NCBI GenBank assembly: GCA_002077045.2
Contig: KZ111145.1
Location: forward strand, 610,518 to 674,517
Reading direction: 5' to 3'
Source: Rachicladosporium sp. CCFEE 5018
Lineage: Eukaryota > Ascomycota > Dothideomycetes > Cladosporiales > Cladosporiaceae
Length of the DNA: 64,000 nucleotides
Shown here: piece after piece, positions 22,890 to 33,123 of the stretch
Position numbering within the stretch: position 1 is the first letter of the stretch
Layout: every line of letters starts with the position of its first letter
Position numbers and translations under genes: made by a program
The notes under the pieces: model-generated
Told to the model about the DNA's origin: nothing
Seen by the model: the letters and a program-made list of their open reading frames with translations, nothing else
The model's database searches: none

Positions 22890-23199
22890 ATGAATTCGAA
22901 CGATGACTTCCAGGACCCGAGATCTAACACCGCCGCGTTCTTCGCACAGGCATCTCGACAGTACCCCATCCGCGGCCAATCACTACACCACAGTCCGGTC
23001 GAAGACGCGATGTTGCCCAGTCCCGAGTGAGTACTGCGTACGCTTTACCGTCTTGCGCAACGATGTTAACCAGCTGTGCAGCACAATGTCCCGCCTCGAA
23101 GGCTGGCTTGCACAGCAGGGCAAAGCAGCCGCTTCGCCAACATCGACACGCGACATGGGCGGAGGACTGGGATCAGTCCTAGAAGGTGACGAGTCATGA
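22890..23199 (+). CDS. Small two-exon protein, 84 residues, unknown
   Basis: Exon 1 is 22890-23026 and exon 2 is 23082-23199, joined over a 55-nt intron (GTGAGT donor, GTTAAC branch-like, TGCAG acceptor) with matching phase. The product begins MNSNDDFQDPRSNTAAFF and contains an Arg-Leu-Glu-Gly-Trp-Leu-Ala helix and a Gly-rich acidic end. Without splicing neither exon gives a sensible protein, and the joined product has even composition, so I take it as real. It lies only 19 bp after the patatin stop on the same strand. I do not recognise the family; no signal peptide or membrane segment is visible. Confidence 0.55.
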
Positions 23200-23361
23200 G
23201 GTGATCGCAGTTCGAGCGTTCGCGGCAAGTTATTCAGCATTGGCGTAGCGTTGGAGTAGCATTTGTAGAGAAAATTGTTCATTGTACATTCTGGTCAAAT
23301 TACAAAGTTCATACATCCATGTCGGTCATCCTCATATCGCTCCTCGTCATAACCCCACTTC

Positions 23362-24222
23362 TCAACCGAACACCAAAGCCCTGACCTCAATGCTCTCTCG
23401 TCCTGGCCACCCATCTTGCGTCCTGGAGTCGACGAAAGCACTGTGTGGCGTCCTGGCTCTGTCCTTGGAATCGTAGCACTGCAGCAACACCCTCTCACTG
23501 TTCCCCATGCCGCTCAGATACCACCACTTGCCCTCCTTCGTGTACTGTACACCAGCGGTCTCACCAGTGCGATCGGGATACCTGTGCTCAACCGGCACGA
23601 TGTGCTCGTCCGTCACAGTCCTCGAGTCCGCGTAGGCCAGCGGAGAAGCGACAACAGGGCCATTGAGTGGTCGCCAGACGTTGATCAAGCGGACGCGGCC
23701 GTTCAACAGCTTCTCTGCCTCGTCGCCCATGTGGTGATACACTCGTGCACGAGCTGACTTCGTCGTCTGATCGATATGCGCTCTCGTGACAGGTGCTCTC
23801 TTCGCACCCGGCTGACTCCGTCGCACCGTGTGATCGAAGAAGAAGATCCTCTCCGCACCAGGCACATTTCCCAACAGCAGCTTCTCGACCTCAGGGTAGT
23901 ACTTCGACTTTATGCTCTCATCGTCGACGAACTCCTTCTCCGCGCTCTCAGGCACGCCCGACACAACGCCGAAGCCAGAGGTGTTGATGCCGTGCTCAGC
24001 TTCATGGCCGCGCAGGTCGTGAATCTTGACTGACTGGTGGTTCTCGCCATAGTTCCGCTGTGGCGAACCTTCGGGTTGCGGCTCGACGTAGTTGTAGGGT
24101 TTGCTACCGTCGGCAGGAGGCGAATAAAAGATAAGCTCCGCTTCTGTGTCGCCGCGAGGAGGTGTGATGGGTTTGACTACGCTGAAGGATGTTTGGGTCT
24201 GGGTTGTAGTAGTGGTAGACAT
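23362..24222 (-). CDS. CmcJ/AsaB-like oxygenase-family protein
   Basis: Single exon, 286 residues from ATG 24222 (an upstream TTG at 24267 is not used). The length, the start with a Thr-rich linker, the segment FDHTVRRSQPG, the later RVRLINVWRPL followed by GPVVASPLAYADSRTV, and the ending around YDSKDRARTPHSAF match the fungal family annotated as methyltransferase CmcJ / AsaB hydroxylase-desaturase / GA4-desaturase-like. Members act in beta-lactam, aspergillic-acid-like and other secondary pathways, but many are of unknown role. No pathway genes lie next to this one, so a specific product cannot be named. Convergent with the small gene at 22890-23199. Confidence 0.8.
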   Translation of the reverse strand: MSTTTTTQTQTSFSVVKPITPPRGDTEAELIFYSPPADGSKPYNYVEPQPEGSPQRNYGENHQSVKIHDLRGHEAEHGINTSGFGVVSGVPESAEKEFVDDESIKSKYYPEVEKLLLGNVPGAERIFFFDHTVRRSQPGAKRAPVTRAHIDQTTKSARARVYHHMGDEAEKLLNGRVRLINVWRPLNGPVVASPLAYADSRTVTDEHIVPVEHRYPDRTGETAGVQYTKEGKWWYLSGMGNSERVLLQCYDSKDRARTPHSAFVDSRTQDGWPGRESIEVRALVFG

Positions 24223-24871
24223 TCTGAACTGATCTGAGTGGTAGTAGGGAGTAGTCAAATTGAGCAACTGTCTTCTTACTATGTAAAGGAGAGGAGATGT
24301 AATGAAAGCAGGTGAACGGTACTACCCCCCTAGACTTATACGTCGCGGCACCCAATACTTCTCAATGTGTATTTGTAACGATTGCCTTCGAGCGAGGTAC
24401 CTCCATCGAGTTACCATTACGAAGCTACAGCGAGACGTCATGGAGATCAGTATTCCCGCAAGCGGAAAGCGGATTCAATGCGGAGCTGGGCAAACAAGCC
24501 AATCATTGTGGTGGCGCTTATGGAAGCAGCGAGGAAGTACCCAAGTATCTTTGACAGCAGCGATTGCGTGCTCAACTGTCAATGGAGTGTTGTAGGTCAG
24601 GCGTCGCGATGTTGCGATGATGAATGCGAGTAGGAGACAAGGGTGTGTCTGTGTACGGTCTGCACGCACAAAACAATGAGCTGCACAACTCTCCCAGCAG
24701 CACCGCGAGATGGCCCTCCTCTTTCATTAAGCTATTATATCTAGCGGTCGATCTGTACGACCATCGGTGCTCACCGCCGGTCATCTACGCTCTTCAGCAA
24801 TCGATATTTGCTTATGCACATTCGCTGTGTATCTCGTTCCATGATTCCGCCACCACGAGAACCCATCCGCC
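24223..24871. other. Intergenic stretch, no gene seen
   Basis: About 650 bp between two minus-strand genes. It contains the promoter side of the CmcJ/AsaB-like gene. Frames are short and lack motifs on both strands. Confidence 0.45.
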
Positions 24872-26783
24872 TCACTCCAACCTCGCCACAACGAACACTG
24901 CAACCTCCACACCCGTCTTCGGCTCCCTTCCCTCGTCATACGGCCTCGTCTCCACATCCCTCATCAACTTCTGCCAAAGTTCCGTAGCAGTAGGAGGCCG
25001 ATCAAGATGTCGATTACTACTCTTCGTTGCAGCCTCCTGTGCAGCCCTCGTGACCAGCTCCGTAACGTGAACCTTCTCTTGCCGGGTCCACCAATCCTTT
25101 GCCCATGCCTGTCGCGTTAGGTGTATCGCTTTGGTCTGCGAGTAGGCCAACTCGAATCTCGCGCGCCGGCCGTGGAAGCGCTGCATCGTTGAGCTTCGCT
25201 GTGTGAGACGTGTGCAGAGCTGTCTAATGCGGCGTTCGAGCTCCACGTGCTCTAGGAGGGAATGAGCCGCGGGCATTGCGCCGAGACTTAGGCTTAGGTC
25301 GGAGGAGAAGCCGTTCGTGACGACCATTGAGCGGAGGACCGGGTCTAGGATCGGACTCAAGTATTCGTTCATGAATGTCTCCGCACCTGTCTTTGTCGGG
25401 TAGATGAATACTAGGCTACCATTGTCGGGCGATAGCTCCACGAGGCGATCGATAAGTATCGAGGGCCCATTGAGAGCGAACATCTCATTGTACTCGCGGC
25501 TGTTTGATGGAGGGATGTAGCGCTCTACTATTGAGACGTCTATTGAGGAAGGCGGTACGACAGGACGTGGAGATCGAGGGAATGGCGAGAGGTCTTGCTG
25601 GTAGTCTGTGATGGGTACTGCACTGCCGAAGATCTTCTGCGTGAAGTAGTCGTCGCCACCTACGGCTGGCCCAGGTGTGCTCGGGGGCGACGTTGGAAGC
25701 TCCTCAAGGTTGAAGCGACCAGGTATTGCATGGAAGACGTTGATCCATGCTGTGGGTGATGATGGTGTCGAGTCGTGTATAGCTTCTATGATGCTTTGGA
25801 AGGTATGTCCAGTAGGCGACGGACTAGGCAAGGCGTGTGATAGTACTTTGAGTAAGCTTTTCGATGTCGACGATGCTCGTATGTTGGTCACTATGCGTGT
25901 TGGTAGTGTGCAGGGAGTAAAGGAAGTCAGAGCACTTACGAACGGTCTGCACTGCACCATCCACCCAGCTGTGCGCTCCTGTGATGACCGATCTGCTGCC
26001 CTGATCGACTTGCATCGGCGAACCTACATCGCCCATGCCTTGGTCGCCGGCCTCTGCATGCCCAGCACTACCGGCCTCAGTAGCCGGCGAATCCATAGCT
26101 GCACCGGCGACGACACACGCCATAGAGGGTCGATAGCCTGCATCTCCGTCTGCTGGCGGTGTGAGAGTCTGCACATATGGATGCAGTGGAGTGAAAAGGT
26201 TCCGATGCTTGGGCTCAAAGGAGTGTGATAAGTTGTGTTGATGCAGCGCCAGCGCGTTCAGCGGTTGCAGAACATCAGAAGTCTCCGACAAGGAGTGCGC
26301 CCGTGCAAGTGGGAGGAGTGGCTGCTCGCGATCGAAGTCTGGCGGTGCACTTTCTGCGCGCCCGGTGGCAGAGGAATGAGGTGCAGCGATGCCCAGTGCC
26401 GCGAAGCTAGGCAGACGAAAACCAGGACCGACCTTAGTCATGGATGATCGAGGTGGAACGACGTCTTGTCCTGGGGCTAACACGCCACCAACGATCATAG
26501 ACATGGGTTCTACTTGATCGGCTTGCTGGTCTGCAGGTGGAGACATGACAGGTACCTCTTTCGACGCCCCAGGTTCCGCAGGCATTGCGAGAAGACTGTC
26601 AGATGTGCCGAGCTGCCGTCCCCATATGCTTGGTGATGTGACACCGGTGAGAGATTTTGTCAGAGTAGGAGAGTCTAGGGACGGGATGCTGATCGCAGGG
26701 GAGACCAGCGCCGTCTGCCATGCAGGCAGACAGCGAGACGGTCTGGCATCGTAAGCTGATGCCAGTCCATCACCAGGGCCCAT
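24872..26783 (-). CDS. Conserved-looking fungal protein of unknown function
   Basis: Two exons, 25940-26783 and 24872-25890, joined over a 49-nt intron (GTAAGT...ATAG) with matching phase, give 620 residues. The frame continues left of the chosen ATG to 26942, but only from a TTG; an extra 5' exon is possible. The first 280 residues are disordered (Ser, Pro, Ala, Asp). After the intron come a compact helical/beta region around 330-480 with SPDNGSLVFIYPTKTGAETF, then a long Arg/Gln-rich amphipathic helix region (ERRIRQLCTRLTQRSS) and a short hydrophobic C-terminus. I recognise no catalytic motif. The last third could form a coiled coil. Confidence 0.7.
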
Positions 26784-27635
26784 GGGTTTCAACCCGACAG
26801 AGGGAAGTCGCCGTCGAGGCTGTTCGTTGATATGGCGTTGTTGCCGGCAGTCGCGGGGCGTGCGCGTGGCTGAGGAGATTCGAAAGCGGCAATGATGAGC
26901 AGTGAAGTGGCTCGTGTCAGTAAGTGCTGCCAATCGGCTCAAGTCGACGTGTTAGTTTTGTTGGTGCTCGATGATGGTAGTGGACTCAAGGCGAGCTGAC
27001 CACAAGCACAGGCGGCAGGCTGCGGAGAGCACAGCGCTTGAGAGCTCACGAATAGTGCGATTGCTGAGAAAGTCGCCCGCGCGACATGGGAGGGAAAGCG
27101 CGCAGCCCGTGCGACTCGGCCTAGACCATCAAATCCTTCCATACTGCTGCTTATCATACGATAATCGCAAGCCATCATTGTCTGCTGCACAGCGATCCAA
27201 AGCTGGACAGCACTATCTGGTGTTCCTTGAATGCTCCTTCGATGCAACAGAATTAAATCCTTCTTCCCACATGGCATCATTGGGTCTGGCACTTCTCCGC
27301 GAGGCTGTCTTCGAGAGCACATGAGCGACTCCATAGAAAAGGTATAGCTCCATACTGCAGCTTAGTAGTGCAAGGATGCCCAACTATTGGAAACGCAAAA
27401 GTCCGACACCCGCCTCGGTGCCAACAATAGCAGATCTTGCTTATGACTGCCGAATTCTTCCACTTGTCCTACACCTTCACTGCGCAGCTCAAAGGCAGTG
27501 GTGAAGGGCACGACACCGGCTCACGATGACTGATAACCAATCCCATCTGCGCAGGCGGACCCGTCTCCGCGATGCGACATCACCGATTTTGATTTCGATT
27601 TCGATCTAACGGCCGGATCGGGACGACCCTGACAG
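26784..27635. other. Intergenic between divergent genes
   Basis: About 850 bp separating the unknown protein (leftward) from the HET pseudogene (rightward). A frame of about 130 codons on the minus strand (26939-27334) starts without support and has no motif. No RNA gene recognised. Confidence 0.4.
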
Positions 27636-29997
27636 GTGGAATTGAACTTGACCTTGTGTGCTCTACATGTAGTTTCCGCAATCGTTTCCAGCCCTTCGCT
27701 CTTCTCAAAGTCTCGGTCGCACCGCAACAGCGGTGGTCCTACGGGCCCTGGGCTTGATGCGCGTGCTGCTAGGTGCAGTGCTGTCGAAACGCAACATCAG
27801 CTCCTTATCTACGCGCGACTTCACGATGGGTTGCATGTGCCTCGTACGCTGCGCCTGAGCCTCCGATGCAGGAAGGTGAGTGATGTAAGAGATCCCGATG
27901 GCAGTTGTTCTAAAGAGTATAAGCCGCTCAACGACGACGAAATTTGCGTGCTTGAGGTACTGGCCGGCGTTCCAGGCAGCCCTATTCGTGCTCATGTCCA
28001 ACACATCGTACGTCCGGTACGTACAATCATCGACTGGGGAGAAGATGCCTCATTCGACACGAGCCATCGTTTCCGAAAGTACCATACAGAGAAACTGCTC
28101 TCCACGAGTTGTGCTTGTGGTGGAATGCTTCCAGTCGATTCAAACGGCGTCCTTGACGAAAATGCAGGGCGCGATCTCGAAAGAGACAGACTCGATGACC
28201 TGAACTCTGAGGCTGGCATATTCTACGAAGCAATCTCGTATGCATGGGGATCGCCCGTTTTGGTACATCATATCGTGATCGACGATACATGGCTTATCGC
28301 AATAACGCTCTCACTATATGAAGCATTGCAGTCTTTTCGCCTTCTCAACGAGACTCGGCTGCTATAGGCTGATGCTGTGTGTATTGACCAGATGAATCTA
28401 GACGAGAAGGCCGTTCAAGTCAGCCGCATGAGCGAAACGTACCACTCTGCGACACGAGTCCTAGCCTGGCTGGGTGAAAGTGCCCGCCACGACAGACTCG
28501 CTTTTGGTCTTCTAGAAAGGGGTCATCACCGATGCACCTGTTCAGTACAGGTCAGCGCCAAGGCCTTTCTAACCCACGAATGGGCAGATTGTGCGTGCTG
28601 TGATCAGGATACTTTGAACGCTGACCAGATGGTGCAAATGGCGATCGGGGCACTCTGTTCGCTCATGAAGCGAAGCTGGTTCGAGCGACTTTGGGTGGTG
28701 CAGGAGGTCGCCTTGGGTCGGCTGGTCCTCATACACTGCGGCACACATAGGACTACTTTGGACGTATTCGAGGCAGCGCTCTCGCCAATGTACCCTGGGT
28801 TCGGGGAGATTGCTGTTGCTGCCGCGGGTGAACTTCATCGCATCGTTGGCAGCAGAGTTGGAATTCGCCAAATATCCAACACAGGTCGTCTCACTTTCCC
28901 AAGTCGTCTCGAGTATATCCAGTAAGGCCTCCTTCAATCCTCTGGACCGAGTGCACGGCGTAATTGGTGTGACGGAGCTGAGAGATAGTCCATGAATGTT
29001 TCCCGACTATGCTAAATCACCCGCCGAGCTCTTCGCAGACGTCAGTCGACACTGCCTGGCGCAAGGGAGCCAAGGGTATCCGAACCCACATGCCGCTGTA
29101 TTATTCGCCATGCCTCGACAGCCCGGGATCCCGTTGCGCCTCACCTTTACGGGACTTGGCCCTCCTGGGTCCCCGATCTCAATCACCTCACGAGTCGTCA
29201 TATAGTGGCGATGCGCGACTTCTCGCAGAACTACCCTTTCACGCAATTCCGCCTGGGTCCAAAAGCTTGTCGTGTTCGTACGGCAGATGTAGGGAGTGAT
29301 GCAAGTCGAACCACACTAGGAGCTCGAATCTTCGGTTGCGTGTCTTCTGTGGCACCGGCGTCAGCCATGATTGAATGTAGTGGCTATTGGGATCCAGAGA
29401 ATTCCATGTACAAAGCCCCTCAGCAGGAGAAGCAAGCTGCAGCTGAGGAACTGGCTCGAATGCTGTGCCGACTTTCTGATAGCCTTCCCGCTCGGATGTA
29501 TGGTCAGTGCAGACTATCTGAGATACCTCAAAAAGAGCCCGTTCGGATGGCTCCATCGGGATGTACACAGTCTGCAGCATGCCATGCGTGCATTTGGTGA
29601 ACACTCCGAGCCTACGGAACGCGCCCAGAAGCTCTTGTTGAATAACAACGGTGTAGCTTACCTTACACGAGCCGAGAGATGCCTTGCAGCGACATCAGTC
29701 GGCGGCAAGACCTTCATTGGATGGGTCCCTCCTTCATCTAGTCCGGGAGATTCCTTGTGCATTGTGTACGGGTGCCCATTTCCTCTTGTCACAAGAGCCA
29801 AAGCAATAGATGACGTCTTCACAATTCTGGGCGATGCATATATTGACGGGCTCGCCGTTGTGGACGCTGTTCCGCAAGATTCGGCTGCCATGATCTGGTA
29901 CCCAGATTACTCATCATTTACATCTCCGAGCCCTCGAAGCTTCACAGGGTGCGAAGTAGTACCTGAGAACGCACTTGACTGGATAACCTTCGAGTAA
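27636..29997 (+). pseudogene. HET-domain protein pseudogene, several breaks
   Basis: The remains of a heterokaryon-incompatibility (HET) protein. The N-terminal signature is clear: YKPLNDDEICVLEVL from about 27915, then FYEAISYAWGSP and, after the break, ADAVCIDQMN and RVLAWLGE. The frame has TAG at 28365-28367 inside the core motif, in place of the Trp that precedes ADA(V/I)CIDQ in the family. Homology then moves to another frame between about 28800 and 28860, meets TGA at 28993-28995 (just before FPDYAKSPAELFADVSRHCL), shifts again near 29150 (SWVPDLN) and once more near 29560, ending with a typical C-terminal part (GGKTFIGWVPP ... ENALDWITFE) at 29997. No convincing ATG begins the frame. 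HET proteins trigger cell death on non-self fusion; this copy cannot make one. Confidence 0.8.
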
Positions 29998-30203
29998 TTG
30001 ACGAATAAAACATTTGACGCCGTGGGTGCCTTTGGTGTTCAAGCTCTCATAGTGACGCTCAATTGTCCACACGAAAGCTTGAGCCCATTTGGAAAATGCC
30101 AATGTACACAAAATAACAGATGAGCGTAAATAAATGATCATAACGGCGTGGTCAGGTTAGAAATGCTATCTAGCTAATTGGATGCCGCGAACTTCTCTCA
30201 ATC

Positions 30204-30608
30204 CTACTTGCCAACACTTCCATCGCTGAACTTGGCGCCGGAGGTCTGTTCAACGTGTCAGTCTCGTCCTCTGCATCATCGTATGATCTGATCAACTTAC
30301 GTCGTGGATAGCATTGGGCACGATCTTCTCAACCTTCTCGGGTAGACCCTCCTGCAGGACCTTGGGGACCTTGGAGTCGCCAGTGACGTGCGACACCTTG
30401 CCAGTGTTCTTATTGTCACCGGTGTCGTGGAGCGCATCGGGAACCTTCTTCTCGACGGAGGATGGGACCTACCACGGTATATTAGTGACAAATAATATGA
30501 ACCAAAGCATTAGATGGCACAACGTACAGCCTCCTGTGCCTTCTGAGGCAGACCGGAGCTGGTAGCGTGGCTAACGCCCTGGCCTGATGCGTTTTGCTGG
30601 GCAGACAT
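30204..30608 (-). CDS. 96-residue protein of two tandem repeats
   Basis: Three exons, 30528-30608, 30301-30468 and 30204-30245, with introns of 59 and 55 nt (GTACGT...GTAG; GTAAGT with CTGAC branch ...ACAG); all junctions fall between codons. The product is polar and lacks a signal peptide or membrane helix. It holds two diverged copies of a unit of about 35 residues: GVSHATSSGLPQKAQEAVP..VEKKVPDALHDT and KVSHVTGDSKVPKVLQEGLP..VEKIVPNAIHDT. Small SHxTG-type proteins like this are common in filamentous ascomycetes but have no assigned role to my knowledge. A TATATA stretch lies about 120 bp upstream (near 30732). Confidence 0.75.
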
Positions 30609-31268
30609 GATGGCTGATGTGCGGTATGAACGGGTTGCTTTTGTGGAAAGGTTGAGAGTCTTGGAGGCGAGTCTGTTCATAAAGATGTTGGATGTGAAGT
30701 ACACCATATTTTATCAGCGGCGCCTGCCTTTATATACATTCTAAACAGCGTTCGCCTAATGGCGTTCACCTCGCGTTCCTTCCGGCGAACATCTCGTCAT
30801 GAATGACGTTCGAGGACATCACAGCATGATGTGCGTGAACGTCGAGACGTGGAGTGACAGCGTGGAGGACTGGCCATCGCGAATGGCATAGCTCGCGATC
30901 CTAGCCTATTGTAAGCTGCATCGCGAGCCGGAATGTGGCGGAGTACCGTGAAGTGGATATGGGGATGTGGCAAGCGTAAATAATGGCATGATCTGAGGTC
31001 GCGTTGATGCCTTCGCATACCGCGCGCCTGGGAAGTCGATCATCCGGGTCAAGGTACCCGTTGATGCCGAGTGGCGACATATGCATCTCCGTGTATATTA
31101 TCCTCGAGGGATGCGCGGTGGAGGTTACATGTAACGATACTACAGCAATCGCGATCATGTCTGGATAACCTGGCAAGTGCGTCGAGAAAGCTGTGAGTGT
31201 AGGCAATCTCACCACAAAATGTCAAGCACGTGTTCTCTATCTCTTCGCGACTGCCTGGATCTAGATCA
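30609..31268. other. Intergenic, contains TATA-like element
   Basis: About 660 bp. The left part is the promoter of the repeat protein (TTTATATACATT near 30729-30740 on the plus strand reads as a TATA-like element on either strand). The right part is the 3' side of the zinc-hydrolase gene. No coding frame stands out. Confidence 0.4.
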
Positions 31269-32443
31269 CTACGCTGAAGTCGACGTGGCATTGTAGAGCA
31301 CATCGATGACACCGGCCCCCATCTCCACCGCTGGGTCGACCCTTACAGACAGCACTCTCCCACTCACAGGCGCCGTCAGCTTCTCGAGCACATCTCCCCA
31401 AGCGTTGAACACAGTGCCCACCACCTCTCCTTCTTCCACGTCCTGCAACGGAACCACATCGAATTGCGCAAAGCCACTGTAGGTGACACTGACGGAAGAC
31501 AAATTTGTCGCTTTGTACGTGTTCGAGAGGTTGACCTCGACAGGTCCAGCACTCTCGGTCATGCTCAAGTCATCGAGTAGACGGTAGACGAATGCTTCGG
31601 CGCGGGAGATAAGTGTTTGATTCCAGATCTTCGCTGGGCCGATCTCGAGGGTAATGGCAGGCACTCCGTTGTCAACGAAAGTCGTCTCAACCGAGCCAGG
31701 CTCGCCAGGGTCGATCTTGATGACATCTGGCTGGGCGAGCTCGGCTAGACGTCCAACACCGGGCAGGCGGTAATCTGCGTATGCCCAAAGTGGGCCGTTC
31801 GAGCCGGTAGATAGGGTATCTACTGCAAGTCAGTGGGATGCAGACCGCATTTAATGCAACAGGCAAACTAACGGAAGTCCACCGCAATGTCAACATTCGA
31901 CAAGTTGCCCCATACTTGGTTCCAGATGCTGTAGGCGTACGCATCCGCGATTGCACCTCCGTCTGCGACTGTCTCGCCGGGCATCACTCGATTGAGATTC
32001 GTCCAGAAGCCGTTTGAGCTGCTCGAGTAGAAATTCCTTTGGTTGAAGATGTTGCCGTTGGGGTTGAGTGTCGGGATGCCAACGATTGTGCCATTCAGGC
32101 CACCTTCGGGAACGGTCTCGTTCAATGCCTTGAAGACGCGTCCGACCACGGGGATGCCATTGAGCTCATCGCCATGGATCGAGGCTGAGAGCGACAGCTT
32201 ACGGCCGGATTGTAGACTCTCGTTTGTGCCTCTTGCCACGAAGACGGGGACGAACCAATTGGTGCCGCCTTGAGCTTAAGCTGCTGAGATCCAGAAACGC
32301 GAGATGGTGTTTGCCGGGATGTCAGAAATGTCGAGCGCGGAGATCACCGGGTAGCCAGATAGTGTGTCGCCGGTGTATACTGTCTTTGCTGCCGCACCTG
32401 CGATGCCGACTGCAGCCAGTGCTGCAGCGTGCTGAAGCTTCAT
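31269..32443 (-). pseudogene. Secreted AstE/AspA-type zinc hydrolase with in-frame TAA
   Basis: Exons 31873-32443 and 31269-31822, joined over a 50-nt intron (GTTAGT...TGCAG), give 375 codons that are in frame throughout except for a TAA at 32276-32278 (codon 56). Before it: ATG, a short signal peptide (AAALAAVGIAGAAA) and a conserved start ending NTISRFWISAA. After it: GGTNWFVPVFVARG, the zinc motif SIHGDELNG, NPNGNIFNQRNF, the VDF-x-DTLSTGSNGPLW region and ITLEIGP near the end. These are typical of the succinylglutamate desuccinylase/aspartoacylase family of M14-like metal hydrolases. No intron with normal sites can remove the TAA in frame, and no ATG follows it before the catalytic motif. 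So the allele is broken, or there is a base error. Confidence 0.75.
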
Positions 32444-33123
32444 GATGGCAGGCGTGATGATAATGAGAAGATTGGAAACGGGAACATCACCTTTACATTC
32501 GCCATGCTCGAAGACTTATACTTCCCATAGTCGGCATTGCTTCGGGCAACTTCTTCACTTACCTTCCCAATGCAAGCAGAGAGCAGGACAGCCAAGAGAT
32601 GTTATCAGCCAGGTAGCGGCTTCGTGGAAAGGTTGGTGATGCGGGATGGACGAGATGTCCGGCGTCTTTGAGCGCACGCCATAGCACCGACACTCGTACG
32701 GACTGTGGCATTCTCGTGTGCAGTGATCTCGTCACCAAGTATGGTCAACAACGAGATGTCGATGAGATGAGGTGCCGGACAAAAAGACGTTGGACTTGTG
32801 AGTGAACGTGTTTTCGGCCGGAACCTGCGAGGATGCCATCAGCCAAGACAACACCCGAACAGCGGCCCACCCCAACCCCTCCTGCGCCCTCGCGGCATTC
32901 TTGGCATGACCATGTGCTTGCACTCCATACACTGTTGTGCGTAGGCAACCCAAGCGCCATTGATGCGGAGAAGGCAACAGAACGCAGACATGCTTCGCTT
33001 GGCGAATCGCCTGATGTCAGACGCTATGGCTGGTCAGCAAGTACAAGATGACCGGCGGAGGCTGCTCCTGCGCACACCAAATGTAGACTTCCTCAGCACC
33101 GTAAGTGGAGGCATTACTTCGAT
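32444..33123. other. Intergenic between divergent secreted-enzyme genes
   Basis: About 680 bp between the zinc hydrolase (leftward) and trehalase (rightward) start codons, so two promoters should lie here. No reliable reading frame or repeat. Confidence 0.45.
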
